Assembly: GCA_022819905.1 (NCBI GenBank)
Contig: JAJEGJ010000020.1
Location: forward strand, 1 to 64,000
DNA from: Alphaproteobacteria bacterium
Lineage (GTDB): Bacteria; Pseudomonadota; Alphaproteobacteria; TMED109
DNA length: 64,000 nt
Reading direction: 5' to 3'
Positions 44,842 to 55,842 of this stretch are shown piece after piece (position 1 is the first letter of the stretch; the number at the start of each line of letters is the position of its first letter). Position numbers and translations under genes: made by a program. The notes under the pieces are model-generated. The model did not search any database, was not told the origin of the DNA, and was given only the letters and a program-made list of their open reading frames with translations.

Positions 44842-44843
44842 GC

Positions 44844-47149
<2,306 letters not shown>

Positions 47150-47260
47150 CTAGCACTACTGACTGGGAGGCTGGGGCCGCAATCGTGCGTTGCGACTCCG
47201 GGTTCGAGGATGGTCCGGCGTGGTACGGCAGCGCCAACCGCAGTGTCGCGCGAGTGCTCC

Positions 47261-47521
47261 TCAGGCGCTGCCGGCGTCGACCGAGACGTACGAACGACCG
47301 CCGCTCTTTGTGCGGAACACGACCTGTCCGTCGGACAGGGCGAACAGCGTGTGGTCCTTGCCGATGCCGACACCGGCACCAGGGTGGAACCTGGTTCCGC
47401 GCTGGCGAACGATGATGTTCCCGGCACGGACGCGTTCGCCACCGTACTTCTTCACTCCGAGCCTGCGTCCGGCAGAATCACGGCCGTTGCGTGAGGATCC
47501 GCCTGCTTTCTTGTGGGCCAT
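47261..47521 (-). CDS. rpmA: 50S ribosomal protein L27
   Basis: 86 aa L27: [22 protein letters not shown], the universal N-terminal tail that reaches the peptidyl-transferase centre, and [15 protein letters not shown]. No N-terminal extension of the type cleaved in some Firmicutes. Twelve bp after rplU. The downstream 267 bp to obg contain no gene that I can support. Confidence 0.97.
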   Translation of the reverse strand: MAHKKAGGSSRNGRDSAGRRLGVKKYGGERVRAGNIIVRQRGTRFHPGAGVGIGKDHTLFALSDGQVVFRTKSGGRSYVSVDAGSA

Positions 47522-47533
47522 GCTGCGCGCTCC

Positions 47534-47959
47534 CTACTCTGAACCATCGACGGACGCGTCGTTGGCCGCGGGTGCGGCGTCCTCGGACGCTGGTGCAGTG
47601 GCGGCGGAATCGCCTTCCGGCTTGGCCGTTTCCCCGTGATTTTGCACATTTACGTTGATATCGGTGATGCGGACTACGGTCAAGCGCTGCCGATGTCCAT
47701 TGCGCTTGCGGTGGTGCTTGCGGCGCTTCTTCTTGAACACGATCACCCGCGGTGAGCGCATCTGCTCCGCCACGGTTCCGGTAACACTGGCGTTTTCCAG
47801 CAGCGGTGTACCAACGATCGAGCGTTCGCCGTCTGACACCATCAGAACTTCATCGAACGTGACCGTCGCTCCGGCATCGTCTACGAGGCGGTCCACGGTG
47901 ACCACGTCCCCCGGGGCAACTCTGTACTGTTTTCCGCCTGTACGAATGACCGCGTGCAT
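47534..47959 (-). CDS. rplU: 50S ribosomal protein L21
   Basis: 141 aa from ATG 47959 ([14 protein letters not shown]); longer reading upstream is not coding-like. The family core ends with [16 protein letters not shown]. After it comes an acidic, Ala/Glu/Asp-rich tail of about 40 residues ([20 protein letters not shown]), as often seen in alphaproteobacterial L21. A candidate promoter lies about 85-115 bp upstream. Confidence 0.96.
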   Translation of the reverse strand: MHAVIRTGGKQYRVAPGDVVTVDRLVDDAGATVTFDEVLMVSDGERSIVGTPLLENASVTGTVAEQMRSPRVIVFKKKRRKHHRKRNGHRQRLTVVRITDINVNVQNHGETAKPEGDSAATAPASEDAAPAANDASVDGSE

Positions 47960-48043
47960 GGCCAGCAATCCAAACCATCGAGACTGAAAGGAGCAATCAG
48001 CGAAATCACCCTGAGCCGTAGCCGGCGATTCACTGGACGGAAC

Positions 48044-48073
48044 ACAGTATCCACCATTTGTTCTGGACGTCAA
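48044..48073 (-). promoter_or_regulatory. candidate promoter of the rplU operon
   Basis: On the minus strand TTGACG (48068-48073) and TACTGT (48044-48049) are spaced 18 bp, a good sigma-70 type match. Transcription would start near 48037, giving a leader of about 78 bases before rplU. The start of a long operon at this point fits its location. Confidence 0.55.
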
Positions 48074-48212
48074 ACCAGCGCTCAGGGCGGCGTCTGCACC
48101 GGTCGGCAGAAGGCCGGCCCAGGCTCTGCGTGACCTCTCTCACAGCCGGCCTCGCGCGCGAACCTCTGAATGGCGAAGGCGTCGCCGAATCAGCTTGGCT
48201 AAATCGGCCGCT

Positions 48213-48620
48213 TCATTCGCGGACCCAAGAGGGGGGCTGGATGGTGCAGGCTGTTCGCGCATGCAGGGTGGTGACGCCGAACCGGGCCCGTGCACGCAGC
48301 ACGACCCAGAGCTTGCCTTCCGGCGGGCGCAGGATCGCTTCTCCGGTGCCGAGCACCTGCTGTTCTTCCGAATACAGCACGCAACGCACCAGGCCGGGAT
48401 TGCTGGCGGCATCGGGAATTCGCACCACGACTTCCACGATGTTGGTGCATGCAAGCTTTCCGTTGTGCTCAAATTGGTTGCAAAGCGGCGGAGTCACCTC
48501 CACCGGTTCCACCGGCCACGTCTCCGCAGCGCCTGCCTCGGGAGCCAGGCCGGCGAACATAACCGCCAGAACCCCGCCGATGCCCCGCAGGCGGGTTCGC
48601 GGATGGATCAGATTGGCCAT
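48213..48620 (-). CDS. secreted protein of unknown function
   Basis: About 135 aa from ATG 48620 (MANLIHP; ATG 48635 possible). A signal peptide runs through GIGGVLAVMFAGLAPEAGA (likely cleavage after AGA). The mature part has four cysteines in a short domain (PPLCNQFEHNGKLACTN, VRCVLYS, TACTIQP), probably disulfide-bonded and periplasmic. Not recognised; it is divergent from the SDR gene, with 91 bp between the starts. Confidence 0.65.
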   Translation of the reverse strand: MANLIHPRTRLRGIGGVLAVMFAGLAPEAGAAETWPVEPVEVTPPLCNQFEHNGKLACTNIVEVVVRIPDAASNPGLVRCVLYSEEQQVLGTGEAILRPPEGKLWVVLRARARFGVTTLHARTACTIQPPSWVRE

Positions 48621-48711
48621 TGTCCCGTGGAGCATAAACCGTTGCGGGTGAGGGGGTTTCACGGGCACCCTTGCCAGGCGGTTTTGCACTCTGTGGCCCG
48701 GAGACAGACTG

Positions 48712-49452
48712 ATGATTCGAGCTGATGCCCGGGAAGTGATCCTGGTGGTAGGTGCCGGCGACGCCACCGGCGGAACGGTGGCGACCCGTTTTGCGCGCGG
48801 CGGCTACACCGCCGTCGTGACCCGGCGGAAGCTGGACCGGCTGACCGGTCTGGTAGAGCGGATGCGCGCGGAGGATCTGGCCGTTCATCCGTTCGCGCTC
48901 GACCCTCGCGTCGAGGACCAGGTGGTCACGTTGTTCGCAGATGTCGAGCGCGACATCGGACCGCTCGCGGTGGTGGTGTTCAACATCGGGCCCAACGTCC
49001 AGTCCCCGATCGTCGAGACAACCGGCCGCGTCTATCGAAAGATCTGGGAACTGGCCGCGTACGCAGGGTTTCTGACCGGCCGCGAAGCCGCGCGCCACAT
49101 GGTGCCTCGCCGGTCGGGCAGCATTTTCTTCACTGGAGCGACCGCTTCGCTGCGCGGGGGCAGCGGCTTCGCGGCATTTGCCGGGGCCAAATTCGCGTTG
49201 CGGGCGCTGGCGCAATCCATGGCGCGGGAACTCGGTCCGCAGGGAATCCACGTGGCGCATTCGGTAATCGATGGGCCCATCGACACGGCATTCATTCGCG
49301 AGCACCGCCAGGACCTGCTCGAGACCCGTCCATTGAAGCCCAATGTGCTGGACCCGAAGGACATTGCAGAGGCCTACTGGTCAGTGCATAAGCAGCCCCG
49401 GAGCGCATGGAGTTTCGAGTTCGACCTGCGACCATGGGCCGAGCCTTGGTAG
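48712..49452 (+). CDS. SDR-superfamily protein lacking the catalytic Tyr (SDR_c10-like)
   Basis: 246 aa. The cofactor motif is VVGAGDATGG, an incomplete version of TGxxxGxG, and the NNAG motif is FNIGPN. The active-site YxxxK is F156-AGA-K160 in GFAAFAGAKFALRALA, so the catalytic Tyr is Phe. These are the stated traits of the SDR_c10 subgroup (cd05373, from memory), whose reaction is unclear. The following hydratase and dehalogenase genes lie 58 and 7 bp apart on the same strand. Confidence 0.85.
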   Translation: MIRADAREVILVVGAGDATGGTVATRFARGGYTAVVTRRKLDRLTGLVERMRAEDLAVHPFALDPRVEDQVVTLFADVERDIGPLAVVVFNIGPNVQSPIVETTGRVYRKIWELAAYAGFLTGREAARHMVPRRSGSIFFTGATASLRGGSGFAAFAGAKFALRALAQSMARELGPQGIHVAHSVIDGPIDTAFIREHRQDLLETRPLKPNVLDPKDIAEAYWSVHKQPRSAWSFEFDLRPWAEPW

Positions 49453-49510
49453 GTTGGTGCGCATCCACCCCGCTGTCGCTTCATGTCCATTCACAAGAGG
49501 AATCAGGAAT

Positions 49511-50308
49511 ATGGGAGCCCGTAAAGTCTTGTATGAGAGAGAGGGTGCGGTTGGCCGCATCCTGCTGAACCGGCCTGACGAGGCAAACGCCCTGGATCTC
49601 GATACCACGAAGGAGTTGTACGACGCGGCCGTGGCGGCGGCGGGCGACCCGCAGGTCAGGGTGGTGCTGCTGGAGGCCCGGGGCCCCATGTTCTGCGCTG
49701 GCGGTGACCTCAAGCACTTCGTCAGTTTCCATGAACAGCGCTCGGAACTGGGCACGGAGATTCTCCGGATGACCACCTATCTCCACGGCGCCATTTCCCA
49801 CTTCAACCGCATGGCAGCGCCGGTCGTCTGCAAGATTCAGGGAACCGCCGCGGGCGGCGGACTGTCGCTGGCGATGAGCTGCGACCTGGTGTTCGCAGCC
49901 CGCTCGGTGAAGTTCTCCTTGGCCTACACCGCTGCCGGACTGTCTCCTGACGGGAGCTCGACGTACTTCCTGCCTCGGCTCGTGGGGCTTCGACGGGCGC
50001 GCGAGCTCATGTTGACGAATCGTCGCTTTACGGCCGACGAGGCCCTGGCGATGGACATGATCGACCGAGTCTGCGACGACGACCAGCTCGATGCAGAGGT
50101 GGCTCGGCAGGTCGAGCACCTGGCGGCCGGTCCCACCGAGGCGTACGGAGCAGTCAAGCGTCTGTTGCTGGCTTCGGCCGGCGGAACACTGGAGAGCCAG
50201 ATGGACGCGGAATCGCGCGAGATTTCCCGGGCGGTCCAGAGCCCTGACGGCATCGAGGGCGTCGCGGCATTTGCCGAGAAGCGGGCGCCCGCGTTTGTCG
50301 GAGGCTGA
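49511..50308 (+). CDS. enoyl-CoA hydratase/isomerase family protein
   Basis: 265 aa from ATG 49511. Crotonase-fold signatures: GRILLNRPDEANALD, the oxyanion-hole strand FCAGGDLKHF, and the second oxyanion Gly in QGTAAGGGLSLAMSCD. It lacks the paired Glu at the usual positions as far as I can align by eye (second-Glu region reads SPDGSSTYFLP, with Asp), so it may be an isomerase or another crotonase activity. It lies in a three-gene plus-strand set with an SDR and a haloalkane dehalogenase. Confidence 0.87.
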   Translation: MGARKVLYEREGAVGRILLNRPDEANALDLDTTKELYDAAVAAAGDPQVRVVLLEARGPMFCAGGDLKHFVSFHEQRSELGTEILRMTTYLHGAISHFNRMAAPVVCKIQGTAAGGGLSLAMSCDLVFAARSVKFSLAYTAAGLSPDGSSTYFLPRLVGLRRARELMLTNRRFTADEALAMDMIDRVCDDDQLDAEVARQVEHLAAGPTEAYGAVKRLLLASAGGTLESQMDAESREISRAVQSPDGIEGVAAFAEKRAPAFVGG

Positions 50309-50315
50309 CGGGTCC

Positions 50316-51209
50316 ATGGCTGCTGTGAACGAGATTGCCAGCAAGGAACTGCCCAAGAAGCGCATCAAGGTTGCAGGTCTGGAACTGGCGTACGTCGACG
50401 AAGGGAGCGGTGATCCGGTCCTGTTCCTGCACGGGAACCCCACGTCTGCCTATCTTTGGAGAAACATCATCCCGCACCTGTCAGATCGGGCGCGGTGCCT
50501 CGCGCCAGACCTGGTCGGGATGGGGGCTTCCGATCCACTGCCGGAGACCGGACCCGGCACCTACCGGTTTCGCGACCACCGCAAGTACGTGGACGGTTTC
50601 ATCGAGGCCTTGGGTATCGGTGATCGCCTCACGCTCGTGGTGCATGACTGGGGCTCGGCACTCGGCTTCCACTGGGCGGCCCGGCATCCCGGAGCCGTTC
50701 GCGGCATCGCCTACATGGAGGCGATCGTCCGTACCGTGGACTGGGACGAGTGGCCCGAAGCTTCGCGGGGAATCTTCCAGGGTTTCCGCTCACCGAAGGG
50801 GGAGGAGCTCATTCTGGACCGGAACATGTTTGTCGAGCGTGTGCTGCCCGGTTCTGTGCTGCGAAAGATGTCTGACGCGGAAATGGAGGTTTACCGCCGT
50901 CCCTTCGTGCAGCCAGGCGAGTCACGCCGTCCGACGCTCACCTGGCCGCGCGAGATTCCGGTCGGCGGGACACCCGCCGATGTCTGCACAATCGTCGAGG
51001 AGTACGCGGGCTGGCTGCCGGAAACGGATTTCCCGAAGCTCTTCGTGAACGCGGAACCCGGCGCCATTCTGGTGGGGCCCCAACGCGAATTCTGCCGGAC
51101 ATGGAGGAACCAGACGGAAGTGACGGTCAAGGGCAGCCATTTCATCCAGGAGGATTCTCCCCATGAGATCGGCCATGCGCTTCAGGACTGGTTTGACACG
51201 CTCCCGTAG
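50316..51209 (+). CDS. dhaA: haloalkane dehalogenase (HLD-II type)
   Basis: 297 aa alpha/beta hydrolase, start ATG 50316 with GGAGG about 12 bp upstream. The full HLD-II catalytic pentad is visible: halide-binding N41 (LFLHGNPTS) and W112, nucleophile D111 (VVHDWGSALG), acid E135 (AYMEAIVRT) and base H275 (KGSHFIQEDSP). Numbering and flanks closely follow DhaA and LinB. Such enzymes hydrolyse carbon-halogen bonds to alcohols. No halo-alcohol dehydrogenase or halide-related regulator is adjacent. Cytosolic, no signal peptide. Confidence 0.92.
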   Translation: MAAVNEIASKELPKKRIKVAGLELAYVDEGSGDPVLFLHGNPTSAYLWRNIIPHLSDRARCLAPDLVGMGASDPLPETGPGTYRFRDHRKYVDGFIEALGIGDRLTLVVHDWGSALGFHWAARHPGAVRGIAYMEAIVRTVDWDEWPEASRGIFQGFRSPKGEELILDRNMFVERVLPGSVLRKMSDAEMEVYRRPFVQPGESRRPTLTWPREIPVGGTPADVCTIVEEYAGWLPETDFPKLFVNAEPGAILVGPQREFCRTWRNQTEVTVKGSHFIQEDSPHEIGHALQDWFDTLP

Positions 51210-51591
51210 GCCGCCGGGAATTCGGCAGCCGTGCGGCGCCGGGCCAAACGGCGGGCATCGTCACTTGGCCGGGGCCTTGCTGGGGGCGGTTCTCATGACC
51301 GCCCCGGGTTTGGCGACTGCGGTCGAAACAGCTGCCCACGGGGCACACCTTGCCTGGTGTGCGGGCGTGTCCGAAGTCGCGTCGGAGGCCGGCGACTCAG
51401 CGGCTGCGATGACGCTGATGTCCGAGTTGCGCACGCGGATCGGCGAACTGCAGCTCGATGCGAGCCTTGTGGATCCCGAGATCGAAAAGGGCAGGCGGGC
51501 GGCGCGTGCTTACACCGCCGCCGGCGACGAATCGCGCCTGCGCGATGCACTCGCCGGCTGTCGAACCTCGTTGGCTACCGGCGCCCACTAG
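51163..51591 (+). CDS. small exported protein of unknown function
   Basis: 142 aa overlapping the dehalogenase 3' end by 47 bp in another frame. A hydrophobic segment (about 35-50, LAGALLGAVLMTAPGLATA) could be a signal peptide, preceded by a long basic N-terminus; the true start may lie further in. The mature part (AHLAWCAGVSEVAS, later LAGCRTSL) looks helical with one cysteine pair. No family recognised. Coding is plausible but not certain. Confidence 0.45.
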   Translation: MRSAMRFRTGLTRSRRPPGIRQPCGAGPNGGHRHLAGALLGAVLMTAPGLATAVETAAHGAHLAWCAGVSEVASEAGDSAAAMTLMSELRTRIGELQLDASLVDPEIEKGRRAARAYTAAGDESRLRDALAGCRTSLATGAH

Positions 51592-51648
51592 GCGACCGTT
51601 TGGACCCGGCGACGGCCGTCTGCGGTCGTCGCTGTCCGACGGCGCCAG

Positions 51649-52260
51649 TCAGAACGTTATCCCTCGGCAGGCGGCGTAGTTGCCGGTCCATCCATTGCCT
51701 TCCACCTTGAGATCGCCGTGGGTAACCCGCCGGAAGATCGAGTGACAGCGGCCGCATGTGCGGCTCAGCTCACAAACGGAGCGCTGTGCTGCCGGGCCGT
51801 CATCACTGGACAGGGCCTCGACCAGCGAGACGGAGGCGTTGATCGTGTCGTCAAAGTACCGCTGAAACACTCCCGGCAGTACCCAGATGACCGGTTCTGC
51901 CCGAGTCGCCCCGTGCCATCCGCGGTTGGTGTTGGACGGCCAGAGAGTCCGCACATGATCCAGGAGGTCGGCAATGTCGCGGGCATCGGTGGAAGGCTCG
52001 GTCCCGTGGACCAACGCGTAGACCTCCGTGGGCGACATCTGTTCCGGCTGAACGATGATCTGTTCCCCGGTTGCACTGACGTCCGCCCGCGATTCCGTGA
52101 TCAGTGCGGACAGCCGATCGAGGCGTTGCCACATCGCCGCCATGCTCTCGCGGCGAAGATCGATGGTTTCGCTTCCAGACGCGGCGGTTTGGGCGGTCGC
52201 AGTTTCTGGGACCGTTGCGGCAAGTACCAGCGCGAGCGCGAAGAGACATAGGTAACGCAT
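51649..52260 (-). CDS. class II-like c-type cytochrome
   Basis: 203 aa from ATG 52260. Signal peptide MRYLCLFALALVLAATVPET (cleavage near ATA, about residue 23). One heme motif CGRCH (C169, C172, H173) lies near the C-terminus, with SIFRR after it, as in the cytochrome c' group; there is an unusual 30-residue tail after the motif with one more cysteine (C198). Predicted periplasmic and a client of the Ccm system encoded at 11809-15843 and 29802-32495. Confidence 0.8.
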   Translation of the reverse strand: MRYLCLFALALVLAATVPETATAQTAASGSETIDLRRESMAAMWQRLDRLSALITESRADVSATGEQIIVQPEQMSPTEVYALVHGTEPSTDARDIADLLDHVRTLWPSNTNRGWHGATRAEPVIWVLPGVFQRYFDDTINASVSLVEALSSDDGPAAQRSVCELSRTCGRCHSIFRRVTHGDLKVEGNGWTGNYAACRGITF

Positions 52261-52347
52261 CGAATGGTTCCCTGAACAGATTTGCCACAAGCTCGTCGGC
52301 TTCTGGCCGGACTCAAGTTGGGAAGATGTGCCGATCAGGAGGTCGAG

Positions 52348-53118
52348 TCAACGCGGCGCTCGGCGTCCCGGGCCGGAGCCCCCGGTCGCGACAGAGGTGA
52401 ACACGCTTTGGTCGGGCGGTCCGGGCGCGAATTTCCAGGCGGGGCGGGCGCCGGGATCAGCCGGAATCGCGAGCATGGTGCTGGAAACCGTCCCGAACCC
52501 CCGGTGATCAACGGGGATCACCATGCCCGCATCGGGCGCGCCGCCGGGCACCGGAGTCTGCCCAAGCAACTGGGCCCATTCCTGCCAAAGATCCCTGTCC
52601 GGATCCGGCGCGGCAGCGCGCTCGAACAACGGTTGGTAGGTGCCGATCCGCGCGTGCGACATTGCGTTCAATTCACCGTTGGCGAGCAGTGAGAGACCGG
52701 TTGGAAACTGATGTTGGGTCAGGGTGCCTTGGGCTCGGATCCAAATGGCGGTCTTCCGGTCTGCGATCACGAGGTTGAACGGTTTCCATTGCCCTGCGTC
52801 CAGTTGCATGACGGCCGCCGCCGCGTCGATCGCCGAAGCATGATCAAGCGCCAGCAAGGGCAGGTCGCCGCGGGTTCGAAACCCAGGTGTGAGCGGGTCC
52901 GGGACGGGGCGATTGAGGAGCATCGCCATGACGTTGGCGTCGTTCACCGCGAACCAGGTCCCGTTCCTCTCCAGGTCGACGCCGCCGAATACGGCAGGCC
53001 GGGCCGGCCAGTGGCGGGCCGGAGGCTTCCAAGCCCGCGAGACGAGTTCATCGCGATTGGCCCCGATGATCACGGGCCAGCGATGATCAGGGCGTAAGAG
53101 CAGGGCGAGCGTGCACAT
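52348..53118 (-). CDS. NRDE-family (TANGO2-like) protein
   Basis: 256 aa from ATG 53118, beginning MCTLALLLRPDHRWPVIIGANRDE. Cys2 is at the position of an N-terminal nucleophile, as in the NRDE/TANGO2 family, and NRDE is the family's namesake motif. FNLVIADRKTAIW and the C-terminal FGTVSSTMLAI match. In eukaryotes TANGO2 is linked to heme and lipid handling; bacterial roles are not settled. It overlaps the 5' part of the cupin region by a few bp on the other strand if the longer cupin start is used. Confidence 0.87.
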   Translation of the reverse strand: MCTLALLLRPDHRWPVIIGANRDELVSRAWKPPARHWPARPAVFGGVDLERNGTWFAVNDANVMAMLLNRPVPDPLTPGFRTRGDLPLLALDHASAIDAAAAVMQLDAGQWKPFNLVIADRKTAIWIRAQGTLTQHQFPTGLSLLANGELNAMSHARIGTYQPLFERAAAPDPDRDLWQEWAQLLGQTPVPGGAPDAGMVIPVDHRGFGTVSSTMLAIPADPGARPAWKFAPGPPDQSVFTSVATGGSGPGRRAPR

Positions 53119-53311
53119 CGTGGCCACACCTGGACGGGATCCCCCGGAATCGTACCCAATGAGGTCCCGAGGATCACGCGACCGGCCGGGTGACGCCGGA
53201 TCGGGGAACCGTCGCGGACAATCTCGCCGTGAGGCCGGGAAACCTGCGCCTGTCTTTCTGGGCAACCGCGCGAGCGGCCGTTACACTTCGGGCATCTTGG
53301 AGGAGATGCCG

Positions 53312-53731
53312 ATGTCTAACGTCCGACAAGTCCAGAAGCTGGCGCACGCTACCCCGGAAACTGCTCCGAGCGTGCAGGGCCGGCGCGATTTCTTCACCTA
53401 CCAGGACTTGGGGGTGACGGAAGCCAGCCTCGGGAAGCTGCGGGCCCAGACCATGACAGCGATCCGTGGCATGACGGAGCCAACTGGCTGGCACTATCAC
53501 GATTGTGAAGGTCAGTTCATCTACGCGTTGAAGGGATGGGTGGAGCTGGAGTTTGAAACGGGAGATACGATCCGGCTCGAGGAAGGTGAATCACTGTTCA
53601 TCCCAGGCGGGATGCGACACAACGAGATCGGCACATCGGATGACCTGAAGATCTTGGAGCTGTCGATTCCGGCGAAGATGGAGACGGTTGCCTGCGATCC
53701 ACCTGCGACAGGGGCTTCGCCCGGGCGGTAG
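53312..53731 (+). CDS. cupin-domain protein
   Basis: About 139 aa from ATG 53312 (GGAGG 8 bp upstream; ATG 53306 is too close). Conserved cupin motif 1 is GWHYHDCEGQFIYALKG with a metal-type His pair (HYH) and Glu, and motif 2 is PGGMRHNEIG with a third His. It is likely a small metal-binding beta-barrel, cytosolic. The substrate is unknown; no operon partner is evident. Confidence 0.84.
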   Translation: MSNVRQVQKLAHATPETAPSVQGRRDFFTYQDLGVTEASLGKLRAQTMTAIRGMTEPTGWHYHDCEGQFIYALKGWVELEFETGDTIRLEEGESLFIPGGMRHNEIGTSDDLKILELSIPAKMETVACDPPATGASPGR

Positions 53732-54022
53732 CAGCGCAGCCCTGTCGCAGCGAACCGGAAGCGGCCATCTCAGGAGCACCGTGCTTCCGGCACGGTGCCG
53801 GCTTTGCAGCGTCGCCATCGCCGTGCTTGAGCGACGTCCGCGGTGCGATGACATCGTGGGCATTGCGCCGTACAGTCGACCCTGTGGAGTGGCCCATCCG
53901 CGAGTTCATCGGGGTGTCAGGCAGAAAGGAATCGACTTTGCATTACAGGATGTTGTTACGAGTACTTCTGAAACGACAGGTTCACCGATTACACCTCAGA
54001 ATCCGGGTGGGAGGGGGAGATC

Positions 54023-54343
54023 ATGACCACGTTCGATGATCGCAAGGACGAAGCCGAGAAGAAGTACGTGCACGACCAGCAACTGCAGTTTCGGGCGGTC
54101 GCGCGGCGAAACAAGCTGCTGGGAATGTGGGCTGCGGAGATCATGGGGCGCCCTGAAGCGGAGCGGGCGAGCTATGCGCAGGAGGTGGTAGAGGCCGATT
54201 TCGATGAGCCTGGCGACGCTGACGTGGTTCGGAAGCTGCAGGCCGATTTTGAGGCTGCCGGCATGGGCAAGAGCGAGAGTGAAATTCGCGCCGAGATGGA
54301 CCGCCTGCTGGATCAGGCGAAATCCGAGATCATGTCGGAATGA
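54023..54343 (+). CDS. DUF1476 protein (F1-ATPase zeta-type inhibitor subunit)
   Basis: 106 aa, ATG 54023 with GGGAG 7 bp upstream. MTTFDDRKDEAEKKYVHDQQLQFRAVARRNKLLGMWAAE is the alphaproteobacterial zeta-subunit pattern, a helical protein that binds F1-ATPase and blocks reverse rotation (characterised in Paracoccus). Its 3' end overlaps purB by 14 bp on the opposite strand (convergent). Confidence 0.87.
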   Translation: MTTFDDRKDEAEKKYVHDQQLQFRAVARRNKLLGMWAAEIMGRPEAERASYAQEVVEADFDEPGDADVVRKLQADFEAAGMGKSESEIRAEMDRLLDQAKSEIMSE

Positions 54344-55640
54344 CGGTGGCCCCGAACACGCGTTCGAACACGATGTCGACATTGCGCACGTGCCGGGCAT
54401 CGTCAAAGGCCGCGGCCAAGGCTTCCGGCGCGAGATAGGCGGTCACGTCAGGGTCGCCGCTGAGCAGATCCCGGAAACTTCCTTCCTTGCTCCAGGCCCG
54501 CATCGCATTGCGCTGAACGATGCGGTAAGCGACCTCCCGCGTGGCTCCCGCTTCGGCAAGCGCGAGCAGGACCGCCTGGCTTGCATGCAGGCCGCCAAGC
54601 TGGCCGAGATTTGCTCGCATGTTTTCGGGATACAGCACCAAGTCGCTGATCACATTGGTTAAGCGGGCCAGGGCGAAATCAAGCGTGATCGTGGCGTCAG
54701 GGGCGATCATGCGCTCGACTGAGGAATGCGAGATATCGCGCTCGTGCCACAAGGCTACGTTCTCCAGGGCCGGAAATGCCATGGAGCGGACGAGGCGGGC
54801 CAATCCGGTCAGGTTTTCCGAAAGCACGGGGTTTCGCTTGTGCGGCATTGCCGAGCTCCCTTTCTGCCGCTCGGAAAACGCCTCCTCCACTTCCCGCACC
54901 TCGGTTCGCTGCAAATGCCGGATCTCAGTCGCAACCCGCTCAACCGAACTCGCGATGACGGCAAGCGTTGCGAAGTACATGGCATGTCGGTCGCGCGGCA
55001 CGACTTGTGTCGAAACGGGTTCGGGTACGAGCCCCAGCTGACTGGCGACATGTGCCTCGACTTCCGGGGAGATTGAGGCATAAGTTCCGACGGCACCGGA
55101 CATTTTGCATGTCGCGACAGCTTCCCGGGCCGAGCGCAGGCGGTCCCGGTTCCGATCGAATTCCGCGTAGGCCTGCGCGAACTTGAGGCCCATGGTGGTC
55201 GGCTCGGCGTGGATACCGTGTGAGCGGCCAATGCAGACCATGTCCTTGGCCTCGTGCGCCCGAGCGCGAAGGGCGATCAGGAGTTCGTCCAGGTCTTTCA
55301 GCAGAAAATCGGCCGCCCGGGTCAGCTGCACGGCAAGGCACGTATCGAGAACGTCCGACGATGTCATGCCGTGATGCACGAAGCGCGATTCTTCTCCGAC
55401 CTGCTCGGCCAAGCTGGTCAGGAAGGCGACGACGTCATGGCGAACCTCCCGCTCGATGGCGTCGATGCGCGAGATATCGACGCGCCCACGCTGCCGCAAC
55501 TTCTCGGCCACGCCGCGGGGGATGGTGCCCAGCTGTTCCTGCTTTTCGCAGGCTAGGGCCTCGATCTCGAGCCAGATCGAAAACTTTGTTTCCGGCTCCC
55601 AGAGGCGGGCCATCTCGGCGCGGGCGTAGCGGGGAATCAT
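54330..55640 (-). CDS. purB: adenylosuccinate lyase
   Basis: 436 aa fumarase/aspartase-fold lyase of purine synthesis (SAICAR and adenylosuccinate steps). IPRYARAEMARLWEPETKFSIWLEIEALACE opens it; HHGMTSSDVLDT and SSAMPHKRNPVLSENLTG (the family signature) are clear. Start ATG 55640. Length is in the typical bacterial range. It converges on the zeta-type subunit gene. Confidence 0.95.
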   Translation of the reverse strand: MIPRYARAEMARLWEPETKFSIWLEIEALACEKQEQLGTIPRGVAEKLRQRGRVDISRIDAIEREVRHDVVAFLTSLAEQVGEESRFVHHGMTSSDVLDTCLAVQLTRAADFLLKDLDELLIALRARAHEAKDMVCIGRSHGIHAEPTTMGLKFAQAYAEFDRNRDRLRSAREAVATCKMSGAVGTYASISPEVEAHVASQLGLVPEPVSTQVVPRDRHAMYFATLAVIASSVERVATEIRHLQRTEVREVEEAFSERQKGSSAMPHKRNPVLSENLTGLARLVRSMAFPALENVALWHERDISHSSVERMIAPDATITLDFALARLTNVISDLVLYPENMRANLGQLGGLHASQAVLLALAEAGATREVAYRIVQRNAMRAWSKEGSFRDLLSGDPDVTAYLAPEALAAAFDDARHVRNVDIVFERVFGATVIPT

Positions 55641-55842
55641 CGCAAAGCGTCTCGAAGAATGAAGGTTGCTGCACTCGCGAGCGTGGGATCGGCCTCGCAG
55701 GCGCCGACGGTGTGGCCGAACTTACACACGCGGATTACCGGAAGCGTGGCTCGCGCGAACGCCAGTCTAACGGGACCAGGTCGGGTGAATGGTATGGACG
55801 GGAGTCGAGATACACGTTTCTTGTTGGCAGCGCGCGACACTC

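Noticed and set aside
47190-47240. tRNA-like GGGTTCGAGG string between rpmA and obg
   Set aside because: The flanking bases do not form a T-stem or an acceptor stem.
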